Translations under genes and position numbers: made by a program
Assembly: GCA_028280885.1 (NCBI GenBank)
Contig: JANQKY010000039.1
Coordinates: 1 to 43,528 of the forward strand
Length of the DNA: 43,528 bases
Origin: Tepidamorphus sp.
GTDB lineage: Bacteria; Pseudomonadota; Alphaproteobacteria; Rhizobiales; Tepidamorphaceae
Direction of reading: 5' to 3'
Part shown: one piece after another, positions 17,008 to 25,240 of the stretch
Numbering within the stretch: position 1 is the first letter of the stretch
Layout: each line of letters starts with the position of its first letter
Notes under the pieces: model-generated
What the model saw: only the letters and a program-made list of their open reading frames with translations
Told to the model about the DNA's origin: nothing
The model's database searches: none

Positions 17008-17041
17008 CTAATACGACATCTGCACAACGAATTTATGACAA
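17008..17041 (-). promoter_or_regulatory. Candidate PHO box and -10 upstream of pstS
   Basis: On the minus strand TTGTCAT-AAAT-TCGTTGT (plus 17024-17041) has one strong half-site (6/7 to CTGTCAT) and one weak one (3/7). A TATTAG -10 (plus 17008-17013) follows after 10 bp, the spacing expected of PhoB-activated promoters, where the box replaces -35. It sits in the 205-bp phoR-pstS gap, which is more AT-rich than its surroundings. Confidence 0.42.
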
Positions 17042-17060
17042 GGCAAATCCTTGATATAAA

Positions 17061-18539
17061 CTAGCTTTCCTGAACATTATGATGTGCAGAACCGGTTTTG
17101 GGGGCAGGTTCTGCGACATCGAGCAGGACCCTGAATTCAGCGCCCTTTCCCGGCGTGCTGTCGATGGCGAGATGGCCCCGGTGCCGGTTCAGAATGTGCT
17201 TGACGATCGCAAGGCCGAGCCCGGTGCCGCCCTTTTCGCGGCTCGAGGCCGTGTCGACCCGGTAGAACCGCTCGGTCAGGCGCGGAAGATGCTCCGCCTC
17301 GATGCCGGGGCCGTAGTCACGCACCGTGATGGCAATCACCGGCGGACCGCCGGCCTCGCCTTCCCCGAGCGATGCCGACACGTCGACACGGCCGCCCGAC
17401 TGGCCGTATTTGATCGCGTTGTGGACGAGATTCTGAAAGACCTGCGCCAGTTCATCCCGATCACCGACCACCGATAGCGGCCGGTCGCGAATGTCGAGCT
17501 TCAGTTCCACGCCGCTTTCAAGCGACAGCGGATGCATGGAATCGGCGACATGCTCCAGGATCGGTCCGACATCGACGACCGTTTCCGGCCGCACATGCGC
17601 CTTCAGTTCGATCCGGCTGAGCGACATCAGATCGTCGATCAGCCGCGACATGCGCCGCGCCTGCTCGGCCATGATCTCGAGAAAGCGCTCGCGCGCATCG
17701 GTGTCGTTACGCGCCGGCCCCTGGAGGGTTTCGATAAAACCGGTCACCGAGGCCAGCGGCGTGCGCAGTTCGTGGCTGGCATTGGCGACGAAATCGACGC
17801 GCATGCGCTCGACGCGCTGGGCTTCGGTGAGATCGCGCAGCAGCACCAGGAAGACGGCGGAGTGTCCGGCCTTTGCCGCAGAGCCGGTCTGCTCGACACC
17901 GCCGAGCGGGCTGACGCGGGCCTCGAACCAGCGATCGGCCGGCCCGCGCTCCAGGAAGGTGACGTTCACCGAACTGCCGTTCGCCAGCACGTCGGCGATC
18001 GCCTCGCCGACCTCGGGCGCCCGCAGGGCGAAGCTGATCGGCTCGCCTGCCGGCAGGCCGCCGAACAGCTCGCGCGCCGCGCTGTTTGCGAACTGCACGT
18101 TGCCGGTGCCGTCGATGAGAAAACACGGATCGGGCAAGCCTTCGGCGACGGCGGCATAGCCCGGCACCGGATCACCGGTGACGGTGTCGGCTTCCGCGTC
18201 GGCCACCGCGTCGTCGCCCGCCGCCTGTGTCCGGCTGCGACTGACAAGGGCCGCCGTCACCAGGAAGCCGGCCGCAGCGACATAGGGGTTCAGGCCGGCA
18301 AAGAGCCAAAGACCGATAAAGAGCAACGCAAGCGCGGCCAGATGCCACCGGATCTCCGGCGCAGCCAGATCGGCCACGCCGAACCAGGCGCCGCGGCCCG
18401 CCGATGGTTCGACCGTCGGGTCCGATGATGCCTCTGTCCGGTTGCCACCATCCGGGGCCTGGCGCGCCGATCGGCGCAGGCCGGCCTTCGTGGCCAGGGC
18501 CGGCCCCGGTTCGCTCCGTTCGGTGTCCACCTGCGTCAT
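17061..18539 (-). CDS. phoR: Phosphate regulon sensor histidine kinase PhoR
   Basis: PhoR phosphorylates PhoB when phosphate is scarce. From ATG 18539 it has 492 residues: a disordered head, two adjacent membrane helices (~66-83 and 85-99), a PAS domain (~126-240), the dimerisation helix with His256 in ASHELRTPL, and a HATPase domain with N box NLVHNAIKYG, G1 DYGPGIE and G2 GGTGLGLAIVKH. It lacks a large periplasmic sensor, in keeping with sensing through Pst/PhoU. The start is uncertain: ATG 18599 is an alternative and the frame is open to 18860, but those upstream codons look non-coding. Confidence 0.93.
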   Translation of the reverse strand: MTQVDTERSEPGPALATKAGLRRSARQAPDGGNRTEASSDPTVEPSAGRGAWFGVADLAAPEIRWHLAALALLFIGLWLFAGLNPYVAAAGFLVTAALVSRSRTQAAGDDAVADAEADTVTGDPVPGYAAVAEGLPDPCFLIDGTGNVQFANSAARELFGGLPAGEPISFALRAPEVGEAIADVLANGSSVNVTFLERGPADRWFEARVSPLGGVEQTGSAAKAGHSAVFLVLLRDLTEAQRVERMRVDFVANASHELRTPLASVTGFIETLQGPARNDTDARERFLEIMAEQARRMSRLIDDLMSLSRIELKAHVRPETVVDVGPILEHVADSMHPLSLESGVELKLDIRDRPLSVVGDRDELAQVFQNLVHNAIKYGQSGGRVDVSASLGEGEAGGPPVIAITVRDYGPGIEAEHLPRLTERFYRVDTASSREKGGTGLGLAIVKHILNRHRGHLAIDSTPGKGAEFRVLLDVAEPAPKTGSAHHNVQES

Positions 18540-18666
18540 CTTGATCGATGCCTTCGGGCGCTGCCTCTGACGTCCGCGCCTTGTCTTACCCTGCCGCATC
18601 TGTCCCGCCAACCATGCGTCGGGACTGCGTGCTTCGGCGCCTGGCCCATTGGAAAGACCTGATCGT

Positions 18667-18684
18667 GTGACAGGATGATTACAA
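18667..18684 (-). promoter_or_regulatory. Candidate PHO box upstream of phoR
   Basis: On the minus strand TTGTAAT-CATC-CTGTCAC matches the direct-repeat PHO box CTGTCAT-N4-CTGTCAC at about 12 of 14 positions. A weak -10 (TCCAAT) lies 13 bp further. It would give PhoB-dependent autoregulation of phoR. It also lies ~50 bp upstream of the plus-strand ppk2-like remnant, which may once have shared this control region. Confidence 0.5.
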
Positions 18685-18733
18685 GTGCTAGAGTTCGCGA
18701 AAATAGCCGCCGCGCCTGTGGAGAACCGAGCCG

Positions 18734-18889
18734 ATGCCGCACACCCCACCCGACGCGCAAGACCCGGCTCCATTCGATCTCGCGGCGGCGGACCTGCCGG
18801 ACTGGGTCGAGGACAGGGCGTTCCCGATCCGAAGATCGTCCCGCCCGCACCGGCGTTCATGGCCGATCGCGGGGATTGATGGCGGGTAA
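18734..18889 (+). pseudogene. Possible 5' remnant of a polyphosphate kinase 2 gene
   Basis: A 51-codon ORF starts at ATG 18734 with GGAG about ten bases upstream. Residues 14-30, FDLAAADLPDWVEDRAF, resemble from memory the conserved N-terminal segment of rhizobial PPK2 (FDI-D-DLPxWIxxxAF). The kinase domain that should follow (YPY, Walker motifs GRDAAGKGG) is absent; after residue ~31 the sequence is unrelated and basic. I infer that a deletion removed most of a Pho-controlled ppk2 next to phoR. It could equally be a chance ORF. Confidence 0.33.
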
Positions 18890-18917
18890 CTGATGGCGAC
18901 CGGAAGGACCGCCGCCG

Positions 18918-20372
18918 TCAGCGATCGCACCAGCAGGTGTTGAAGGCGGGATCGTCGATATAGCCGATCGCACAGACATAGGCGGCAAAGCCGTCGGCGG
19001 GCAGCGTGCCGTGACTGACCGGATAGAGGCGCGAAAAGGTCTCCGCCACCGCGCCTCCCGCTTCGAGGCCCTGCCAGATGTCTTCGACGGCGGCTGCGTC
19101 GTAGTGGTCCTGAGCGTAGGCCTCGGTGAACCGGTATTCCTCGCGCCAAAGACCCCGATTGTCGAGCGACGTGTCGGCCAGGTTCGTCAGATAGCGGGTC
19201 CGGAAGTCGGTCACCCGGCCCGATTGCGGGTCGTAGTCGAAGATCTGGTAGGACGGGTTCTGGTCGTAGACCGGGCTGATGGCGGGCACCACCTTGTCGA
19301 ACCCGACCGCGCTGCCGGCCGCATCCGTCCACAGCCGGTAGCTGTCGTGATGGGTATGGCCGGTGAGGCTCGTCTCGATGCTGCCGGCATAAGTCCGCAG
19401 CAGGGCGTGAAACCGGTCGCGATAGGGCGCGCGGAGATAGACGACGCTCGTACAGGCCTGCTGCGATGCCCGCACGCTCCCGAAGGCATCGAAGCCGGCG
19501 GGAATGTGCCGCATCAGCCAGATCCGGCCGCCGGCCGCCACGGTGGCGCCGAGCCTGTCCTCCAGCCAGGCCATCATCTCCCCGGCGGCCGCATCGCCCC
19601 TGTCGGAGCAACCGTCGCGATATTTCGCCGACCACAGAATGTCGTTGATGACGACGATGCGATCCTGCGGGCGGGTCGGATGCCGGGCGCTGTAATAGCC
19701 GCCGCGGACATAGGTCGCCTCGAAGTCGGGATCCGGCTCGGCTGAGCCGAGCAACGCACGAACGACCGGGGCGGTCGTCTGCAGGAAGCCACCTTCCGGC
19801 GCGATCTCATAGTCGCCGCAACCGGAATCGTTGTTGCCAAGCGCCACGATGATCGGCTTGCCGGGAAAGGCCGCCTGCAGCGACCGGGCGACATAGATCG
19901 CCGTCTTCGCCGCCAGTCCGTCCATCTCCGGGCCCTCCATCTCCGGGCCCTCCGTCTCGCGGTGGTCCGGGGCGCCGGCAAGCGCCTGGCCGGCCTTGGC
20001 CTGGAAGCGGTGGGTGAGCAGGTCGCCCGGAACCAGGACGAAATCGGTCGTCCGGCCGGTCTCCGTCAGATCCGCAAGCGCGGAGCGGAACAGCGCGTGA
20101 TTGGTATCGGACCCGAACGGCGCGGCCTGCTGCTTCGAAAGGCTTGCGAAGATATCCGGCCATTGCGCCGGGTCGGCATCCGCCAGCCGGGCCGCGAGGT
20201 CGGGCGGATCGAACGGATTGAAATGGATATCGGTGACGACGGTGAAGGTCCGCTGCGCCGGGTCGGCCAGGCAGATCCCGGTCACGGAGACCAGCAGCGC
20301 CGCCACTCCCGCAAGGCCCGCCACCCGTTTGGGCATCCCCACCCGTTTGGGCATCGCCACCCGTTTGCGCAT
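18918..20372 (-). CDS. Secreted metallophosphoesterase (calcineurin-like, acid sphingomyelinase-type)
   Basis: The five metallophosphatase motifs are present in order: TDIHFNPFD (D-x-H), VPGDLLTH (GD), ALGNNDSGCGDYE (GNxD in place of GNHE), MRHIPAG (H) and LTGHTHHDSY (GHxH). The first ~35 residues form a signal peptide with an unusually long basic n-region encoded by three 18-bp repeats (MRKRVA-MPKRVG-MPKRVA), then a hydrophobic core ending near ICLADPA. Substrate may be a phosphodiester or phosphomonoester scavenged for phosphate, which fits the neighbouring Pho cluster; this is inference. Start is chosen at ATG 20372, but 20435 or the internal Met codons are possible. A second in-frame repeat (EGPEM twice, 19921-19950) sits in a loop. 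Confidence 0.82.
   Translation of the reverse strand: MRKRVAMPKRVGMPKRVAGLAGVAALLVSVTGICLADPAQRTFTVVTDIHFNPFDPPDLAARLADADPAQWPDIFASLSKQQAAPFGSDTNHALFRSALADLTETGRTTDFVLVPGDLLTHRFQAKAGQALAGAPDHRETEGPEMEGPEMDGLAAKTAIYVARSLQAAFPGKPIIVALGNNDSGCGDYEIAPEGGFLQTTAPVVRALLGSAEPDPDFEATYVRGGYYSARHPTRPQDRIVVINDILWSAKYRDGCSDRGDAAAGEMMAWLEDRLGATVAAGGRIWLMRHIPAGFDAFGSVRASQQACTSVVYLRAPYRDRFHALLRTYAGSIETSLTGHTHHDSYRLWTDAAGSAVGFDKVVPAISPVYDQNPSYQIFDYDPQSGRVTDFRTRYLTNLADTSLDNRGLWREEYRFTEAYAQDHYDAAAVEDIWQGLEAGGAVAETFSRLYPVSHGTLPADGFAAYVCAIGYIDDPAFNTCWCDR
19921..19958. repeat. 15-bp in-frame tandem repeat inside the metallophosphoesterase gene
   Basis: TCCATCTCCGGGCCC occurs twice in tandem (19921-19935, 19936-19950) plus a partial third copy, encoding EGPEM-EGPEM-DG. 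It lies between the GD and GNND motifs, probably in a surface loop. Confidence 0.85.
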
Positions 20373-20373
20373 C
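20320..20373. repeat. 18-bp tandem repeat (3 copies) in the signal-peptide region
   Basis: Three copies of an 18-mer based on CCACCCGTTTGGGCAT lie at 20320-20337, 20338-20355 and 20356-20373, differing at one or two bases. Each encodes M-(R/P)-K-R-V-x and also supplies a possible start codon, so changes in copy number would alter the basic n-region and choice of start without a frameshift. Confidence 0.88.
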
Positions 20374-20521
20374 GATTGTCCGCCCGCCACGTCTTCTCCC
20401 CTTCGATCCGGCACGACTACGACGAAAAAAGGCATAGCCCTGCGCACGCGTCTTCTATAACAATTTGATGACGACCAGGCGACCAAAGCACGATCCTGAG
20501 CCTTTACAACAAGTTATTTTT

Positions 20522-21025
20522 ATGGCTAAAGAAATTGAACGCAAATTCCTGACGATCGACGAGAGATGGCGGCGCGACGTTCAGTCGTCGCAGCGGATGC
20601 GGCAGGGCTATATCGCCAAGACGGACGCGGCGACCATCCGCATCCGCATCATTGGGACGGACGCGGCCTTTCTGACGATCAAGTCGGCCAATTCGGGCAT
20701 GAGCCGCGAGGAATTCGAGTATCCGGTTCCCGTCGCCGACGCCGAGGCGCTGATGGCGATGTGCAATGGCGGCACGATCGAGAAGACGCGGCATGTCCTG
20801 CCCTGCCCGGACGGAGAACTCACCGTCGACGAGTTCTTCGGCGCCAATGCCGGCCTGACGCTCGTCGAGATCGAACTGCCGAGCGAGGACGCCCCGTTCA
20901 GCGAACCCGACTGGCTCGGCGCCGAGGTCACCGAAGACCGCCGCTTCTACAATTCCGACCTGTCGGCGCGGCCGTTCTCGACCTGGCCGGACAGCGAACG
21001 CGCGCTCGCCCTGCAGCCCGCCTGA
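20522..21025 (+). CDS. CYTH-domain protein (triphosphate tunnel metalloenzyme family)
   Basis: A 167-residue protein starting MAKEIERKFL, with the diagnostic ExExK motif (Glu4, Glu6, Lys8) that gives the family its metal- and triphosphate-binding site. Further conserved basic and acidic positions follow on alternating strands (RQGYI, ATIRIRI, TIKS, EEFEYPV, VDEFFG, LVEIELPSE). Relatives hydrolyse inorganic triphosphate or other triphosphates; the exact substrate is unknown. No CHAD domain or adenylate-cyclase partner is seen. The start at 20522 fits the family; the leader is AT-rich with no good Shine-Dalgarno. Divergent from the metallophosphoesterase. Confidence 0.9.
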   Translation: MAKEIERKFLTIDERWRRDVQSSQRMRQGYIAKTDAATIRIRIIGTDAAFLTIKSANSGMSREEFEYPVPVADAEALMAMCNGGTIEKTRHVLPCPDGELTVDEFFGANAGLTLVEIELPSEDAPFSEPDWLGAEVTEDRRFYNSDLSARPFSTWPDSERALALQPA

Positions 21026-21098
21026 GCCCTTAGCCCCCCACGATCCGCTCGGTCTGGCCATCCGGCAAGCGAGCGGCCGTTTGATCCATCTCAAACTT

Positions 21099-21111
21099 GA
21101 CTATTATAGTC
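21099..21111. promoter_or_regulatory. GACTAT-T-ATAGTC palindrome upstream of the imelysin operon
   Basis: A 13-bp odd palindrome in an AT-rich patch 113 bp before the imelysin ATG. It overlaps a possible -10 (TATTAT) that lies 15 bp after TTGATC (21081-21086). It looks like an operator. An iron- or metal-responsive repressor is plausible given the genes downstream, but the sequence does not clearly match a known Fur, Irr or RirA site. Confidence 0.4.
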
Positions 21112-21223
21112 CGGATATGATGCAACCCGTTTCATGTCCTGTCCGCACTGTGGCCGGCAGGCAAAACCCTTGGGCCTGTTTGAACCGATCAGGCCAGGTC
21201 ACGGATTTGAGGGAAATCGACCA

Positions 21224-22507
21224 ATGCGCAACACATCTGTAAGCCGGATAGCGGGGGCGGGACTGATCGCGGGTCTTGTCGCCTTCGCCGCGCCGGCATC
21301 CCATGCGAGCGAACCGAAGGCCGTGCTCGACACCTATGCCGACATCGCGCTGGCGGGCTACGAGGATTCGCTTGCAACGGCGAAGACGCTGAAGACCTCG
21401 ATCGAAGCACTGGTGAAATCGCCGAGCGCCGACGCCCTGGACGCCGCGCGCGAGGCGTGGCTGGCGGCCCGGGTGCCCTATCAGCAGACGGAAGCCTATC
21501 GCTTCGGCAATCCGATCGTCGACGACTGGGAAGGCAAGGTGAACGCCTGGCCGCTCGACGAGGGCCTGATCGACTATGTCAACGCCGCCTACGGCACCGA
21601 ATCCGATGCCAACAGCTTCTATGCCGCCAATGTGATCGCCAATCCGAAGGTGAAGGTCGGCGGCACCGAGATCGACGCCACCACCATCACGCCGGCGCTG
21701 CTGGCCGAAACGCTGCAGGAAATCGGCGGCGTCGAGGCGAATGTGGCGACCGGCTATCACGCCATCGAGTTCCTGCTCTGGGGCCAGGACCTGAACGGCA
21801 CGGAGGCCGGCGCCGGCAACCGGCCGCATACCGATTTCGATCCGGCCAACTGCACCGGCGGCAATTGCGAGCGCCGGGCCGCCTATCTGACCGCCGCGGC
21901 GGACCTGCTGGTCAGCGACCTTCAGGAGATGGTCGAGGCCTGGGGCAAGACCGGCGAGGCGCGGACGACGCTGACCGAGGGCAATCCGCAGGCCGGGCTG
22001 ATCGCCATCCTGACCGGTCTGGGCAGCCTGTCCTACGGGGAACTGGCCGGCGAGCGCATGAAGCTCGGCCTGCTGCTGCATGATCCCGAAGAGGAGCATG
22101 ACTGCTTCGCCGACAACACGCACAACTCGCATTACTATGACCAGCTCGGCATCGCCAATGTCTATCTGGGCCGCTACAAGCGGGTCGACGGATCGACGGT
22201 GAGCGGTCCGAGCCTGTCGAACCTGGTCAAGGCCACGGATTCGACGCTCGACGTCGAGATGCGCGACAAGCTCAAGGTAACGCTTGATGCCATGCAGGCG
22301 CTGCGCGACCGGGCCGAGGGCGGCGAGGCCTATGACCAGATGATCGGCGAGGGCAATGCGGAGGGCAATGCCGCGGTGCAGGACGCCATCGACGGGCTCG
22401 TCGACCAGACCCGCACGATCGAGCGGATCGTCACCGCGCTCGGCCTGCAGGGCGTGACGATCGAGGGATCCGACAGCCTCGACAATCCGAACGCGGTGTT
22501 CCAGTAG
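21224..22507 (+). CDS. Imelysin-family (peptidase M75-like) periplasmic protein
   Basis: 427 residues from ATG 21224 (GAGGG upstream), with a signal peptide cleaved near HAS/E (residue ~29). The GxHxxE motif of imelysins is intact (GYHAIEF, 177-182). The long N-terminal ORF extension is not coding. Imelysins are helical envelope proteins linked to iron uptake and regulation; proteolysis is doubtful and the true ligand is unknown. It is the first gene of a four-gene operon: imelysin, DUF1111 di-heme protein, second imelysin-like protein, DUF1513 protein. Two Cys pairs (CTGGNC, DCFADN) are present in the mature part. Confidence 0.92.
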   Translation: MRNTSVSRIAGAGLIAGLVAFAAPASHASEPKAVLDTYADIALAGYEDSLATAKTLKTSIEALVKSPSADALDAAREAWLAARVPYQQTEAYRFGNPIVDDWEGKVNAWPLDEGLIDYVNAAYGTESDANSFYAANVIANPKVKVGGTEIDATTITPALLAETLQEIGGVEANVATGYHAIEFLLWGQDLNGTEAGAGNRPHTDFDPANCTGGNCERRAAYLTAAADLLVSDLQEMVEAWGKTGEARTTLTEGNPQAGLIAILTGLGSLSYGELAGERMKLGLLLHDPEEEHDCFADNTHNSHYYDQLGIANVYLGRYKRVDGSTVSGPSLSNLVKATDSTLDVEMRDKLKVTLDAMQALRDRAEGGEAYDQMIGEGNAEGNAAVQDAIDGLVDQTRTIERIVTALGLQGVTIEGSDSLDNPNAVFQ

Positions 22508-22519
22508 TATACTCTTAAA

Positions 22520-22560
22520 GCCGCCGGCGGGCGCGGGCGATCCGTCCACCCGCCGGCGGC
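22520..22560 (+). terminator. 12-bp-stem hairpin between imelysin and DUF1111 genes
   Basis: GCCGCCGGCGGG and CCCGCCGGCGGC form a perfect 12-bp stem around a 17-nt loop, 12 bp after the imelysin stop and 6 bp before the next Shine-Dalgarno. No T-tract follows. It resembles the pstS-pstC hairpin in form and place and probably lowers downstream expression or stabilises the first cistron. Confidence 0.6.
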
Positions 22561-22578
22561 ACCGTCAGGAGTATGCCC

Positions 22579-24120
22579 ATGATCCGCCGGCGCGGTTTGG
22601 CCTTGCTTCCGGCTTTCGTCGGGTTAGGACTTGTGGCCGCCGCGGTCCCGGCGGACCCGAAGGACGGTCCAGCCCTTGCGCATCGCGACGACCTGAGCGA
22701 GGTCGACCGGATACGCGTTCTTGCCGTCACCCGGCCCGCTGATCAGTTCGAAACGGCCGAACCGTTCGAAGCCAACCAGGGCGGCGCCGCGACGGTCAAC
22801 AAGATCGTCAACCGCGACATCTTCTCCCACCCCTCGGCCAACCTGACCTTCGAGGACCATGAGGACTTCCTGGTCGGCAACGGCCTGTTCCGCAAGGACT
22901 GGGTCTCCTCGCCGGCCTCGACGCTCGCCTCCGACGGGCTCGGGCCGCTGTTCAATGCCCGCTCCTGCCAGGGCTGTCACCTGAAGGACGGACGCGGCCA
23001 CCCGCCGGCGGGCGTTCAGGACGACGCGGTATCGATGCTGATCCGTCTGTCGGTACCGCCGGCAAGCGACGCGCAGGTCGCAGCGCTCACGGACAAGACG
23101 GCGCTGGTCATCGCCGAGCCGACCTATGGCGCGCAGTTGCAGGACTTCGCGGTGCCCGGCCTGTCAGCGGAGGGCAAAATAGCCCTGTCCTACGAGGAGG
23201 TGCCGGTCGCGCTGAACGGGGGCGAGACGGTCTTCCTGCGCAAGCCGACGGTCACGATCACCGATCCGGGCTATGGTCCGATGCATCCGGACGTCATGAC
23301 ATCGGCCCGGATCGCCCAGCCGATGATCGGCCTGGGACTGCTGGAGGCGATCGACGAGGGCGACATCCTCGCCGGCGCCGACCCGGACGACGCCGATGGC
23401 GACGGCATTTCCGGCCGGGCGAGCCGGGTGCGCAGCGTCAAGAGCGGCGAGATGGCGCTCGGCCGGTTCGGCTGGAAGGCGATCAACCCGAGCATCGAGG
23501 AACAGAGTGCAGCCGCGTTTTCCGGCGACATGGGCCTGTCGACGCCGCTGAGGCCGGCCCATTCCGGCGAGTGCACGGCGGCGCAGGTCGACTGCCGGGC
23601 GATGCCGCATGGCGCGCAGGCCCATCTCGGCGCCGAGGAGGTACCGCGCGAGATGCTCGATCTCGTCACCTTCTATTCGGCCAATCTCGCCGTGCCGCTG
23701 CGCCGCGACGTGGACGATGCGCAGGTGCTCGCCGGCAAGGCACAGTTCTACGCCGCCGGCTGCACGGCCTGCCATACGCCGAAATTCGTCACCCGCCGCG
23801 ATGGCGAGCGCAAGGCCCACCGGTTTCAGCTGATCTGGCCCTATACCGACATGCTGCTGCACGATATGGGCGAGGGCCTGGCCGATAACCGCCCCGAAGG
23901 CGACGCGGACGGCCGGGAATGGCGCACGCCGCCGCTGTGGGGCATCGGGCTCACCGGGACCGTTAACGCGGAAGCAACCTTCCTGCATGACGGTCGCGCC
24001 CGCACCCTTCTGGAGGCGGTGCTGTGGCATGGCGGCGAGGCGGCGGCAGCACGCGACCGGGTGGTCGCGATGGAACCGGATGACCGCGCCGCCCTGATCC
24101 GGTTTCTGGAGTCGCTTTGA
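22579..24120 (+). CDS. Di-heme DUF1111 protein (thiol oxidoreductase-like c-type cytochrome)
   Basis: 513 residues starting at ATG 22579 (AGGAG seven bases upstream; ATG 22573 is too close to it). A signal sequence covers residues 1-25. Two c-type heme sites are seen: CQGCH (130-134) and CTACH (395-399). The family resembles di-heme peroxidases in layout and is encoded beside imelysins in many proteobacteria; its electron donor and substrate are unknown. A DDADGDGISGR calcium-like loop lies near residue 270. Stop is one base before the next start. Confidence 0.9.
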   Translation: MIRRRGLALLPAFVGLGLVAAAVPADPKDGPALAHRDDLSEVDRIRVLAVTRPADQFETAEPFEANQGGAATVNKIVNRDIFSHPSANLTFEDHEDFLVGNGLFRKDWVSSPASTLASDGLGPLFNARSCQGCHLKDGRGHPPAGVQDDAVSMLIRLSVPPASDAQVAALTDKTALVIAEPTYGAQLQDFAVPGLSAEGKIALSYEEVPVALNGGETVFLRKPTVTITDPGYGPMHPDVMTSARIAQPMIGLGLLEAIDEGDILAGADPDDADGDGISGRASRVRSVKSGEMALGRFGWKAINPSIEEQSAAAFSGDMGLSTPLRPAHSGECTAAQVDCRAMPHGAQAHLGAEEVPREMLDLVTFYSANLAVPLRRDVDDAQVLAGKAQFYAAGCTACHTPKFVTRRDGERKAHRFQLIWPYTDMLLHDMGEGLADNRPEGDADGREWRTPPLWGIGLTGTVNAEATFLHDGRARTLLEAVLWHGGEAAAARDRVVAMEPDDRAALIRFLESL

Positions 24121-24121
24121 C

Positions 24122-25240
24122 ATGCGCCATGATACGCGCCGGCAGTTTCTGATCTCGGCTTCGATCGCGGCCCTGCTCTCCGCACGGCTGCCGGTCCGGG
24201 CGCAAGGCCGGCCGGAGGGCACGCCGGCTGATCTGTCCGGTCTCGGCAGCCGGTTGGTGGAAACCTATATCCGGCCGAGCATCACCCAGTTCGCCAACAC
24301 CGCTGCCGCGCTCAACGGCGCGATCGCCTATTTCTGCCGTGCACCGAGCCAGGAGCGGTTCGCCGTCGTCGTGGAGCGCTTCGGCATCGTCGTCAACGCC
24401 TGGTTCCGGATCCTGTTCCTGCGGTTCGGACCGATGGTCGAGGACAACCGGTTCGAACGGATCTTCTTCTGGCCGGATCCGCGCGGCACGACGCTTCGGC
24501 AGGTGCAGGCCGTTCTCGCCGAACAGGACATGACCGCGATCAACGCCGACCGGCTGGCGGGCAAGAGCGTCGCGCTGCAGGGGCTTCCCGCGCTGGAATA
24601 CTGCCTGTTCGGCAGCGGCGCGGAGACGCTTCTGGACGGCAGTCCGGAAGGCCGGTTCCGCTGCGCCTATGCGCTGGCGATCAGCGAGCGGGTCAAGGCG
24701 ACCGCCGGCGAATTGCGATCCGGCTGGTGGACCGAAAGTGCGTTTGCCCGCGAATTCGTGCTGCCGGCCCCGGGCAACCCCTTCTACCGGACCGATCTCG
24801 AGGTCGCCGCCGAATTCGTCAAGGCGCTGTCGGGCGGGCTGGCCTTCCTGACCGATGTCGTCATCACGCCGTTCCTGGGCAAGGAGCCGGAGCGGGCCAA
24901 CCACAAGCGCGCGCCCTTCTGGCGCAGCGGCCTGACGGTTGCCGGCCTGGCAAGCAGCGTCGAGGGGATCGGCCAGATCTACGCGGCGTCTGGAATCGCC
25001 GATTTGCTCGGCTCGGCAGACCGCCGGATAGACGGTGGCCTCAGGCTGGAACTGCGCACCGTGAAGAATACGCTCGACGGTCTCACTCTGCCGCTCGAGC
25101 AGGCGGTCGTGACCGGGCCGGGCCGTGAGGCGCTGGTCTATTCGACGATCGGGTTGAAAAGCGTCAACACGACGATCGAGACCCGGCTCGCGCCGGCAAT
25201 CGGGGTCGGGGTCGGTTTCAATGCCCTCGACGGCGATTGA
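24122..25240 (+). CDS. Second imelysin-like periplasmic protein (probable Tat substrate)
   Basis: 372 residues. The N-terminus MRHDTRRQFLISASIAALLSA has twin arginines before a hydrophobic stretch, suggesting Tat export. The fold region resembles imelysin (VETYIRPSITQFANTAAAL; LPALEYCLFG), but the GxHxxE site is degenerate: His is replaced by Pro in G-L-P-A-L-E. So it differs from the first imelysin of the operon and may bind a different ligand or serve a structural role. Its 3' end overlaps the next gene by 20 nt. Confidence 0.85.
   Translation: MRHDTRRQFLISASIAALLSARLPVRAQGRPEGTPADLSGLGSRLVETYIRPSITQFANTAAALNGAIAYFCRAPSQERFAVVVERFGIVVNAWFRILFLRFGPMVEDNRFERIFFWPDPRGTTLRQVQAVLAEQDMTAINADRLAGKSVALQGLPALEYCLFGSGAETLLDGSPEGRFRCAYALAISERVKATAGELRSGWWTESAFAREFVLPAPGNPFYRTDLEVAAEFVKALSGGLAFLTDVVITPFLGKEPERANHKRAPFWRSGLTVAGLASSVEGIGQIYAASGIADLLGSADRRIDGGLRLELRTVKNTLDGLTLPLEQAVVTGPGREALVYSTIGLKSVNTTIETRLAPAIGVGVGFNALDGD

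Noticed and set aside
21134..21223. N-terminal extension of the first imelysin containing a CPHC motif
   Set aside because: The signal peptide begins at the Met at 21224, which has a ribosome-binding site; a 30-residue head before a signal peptide is implausible.
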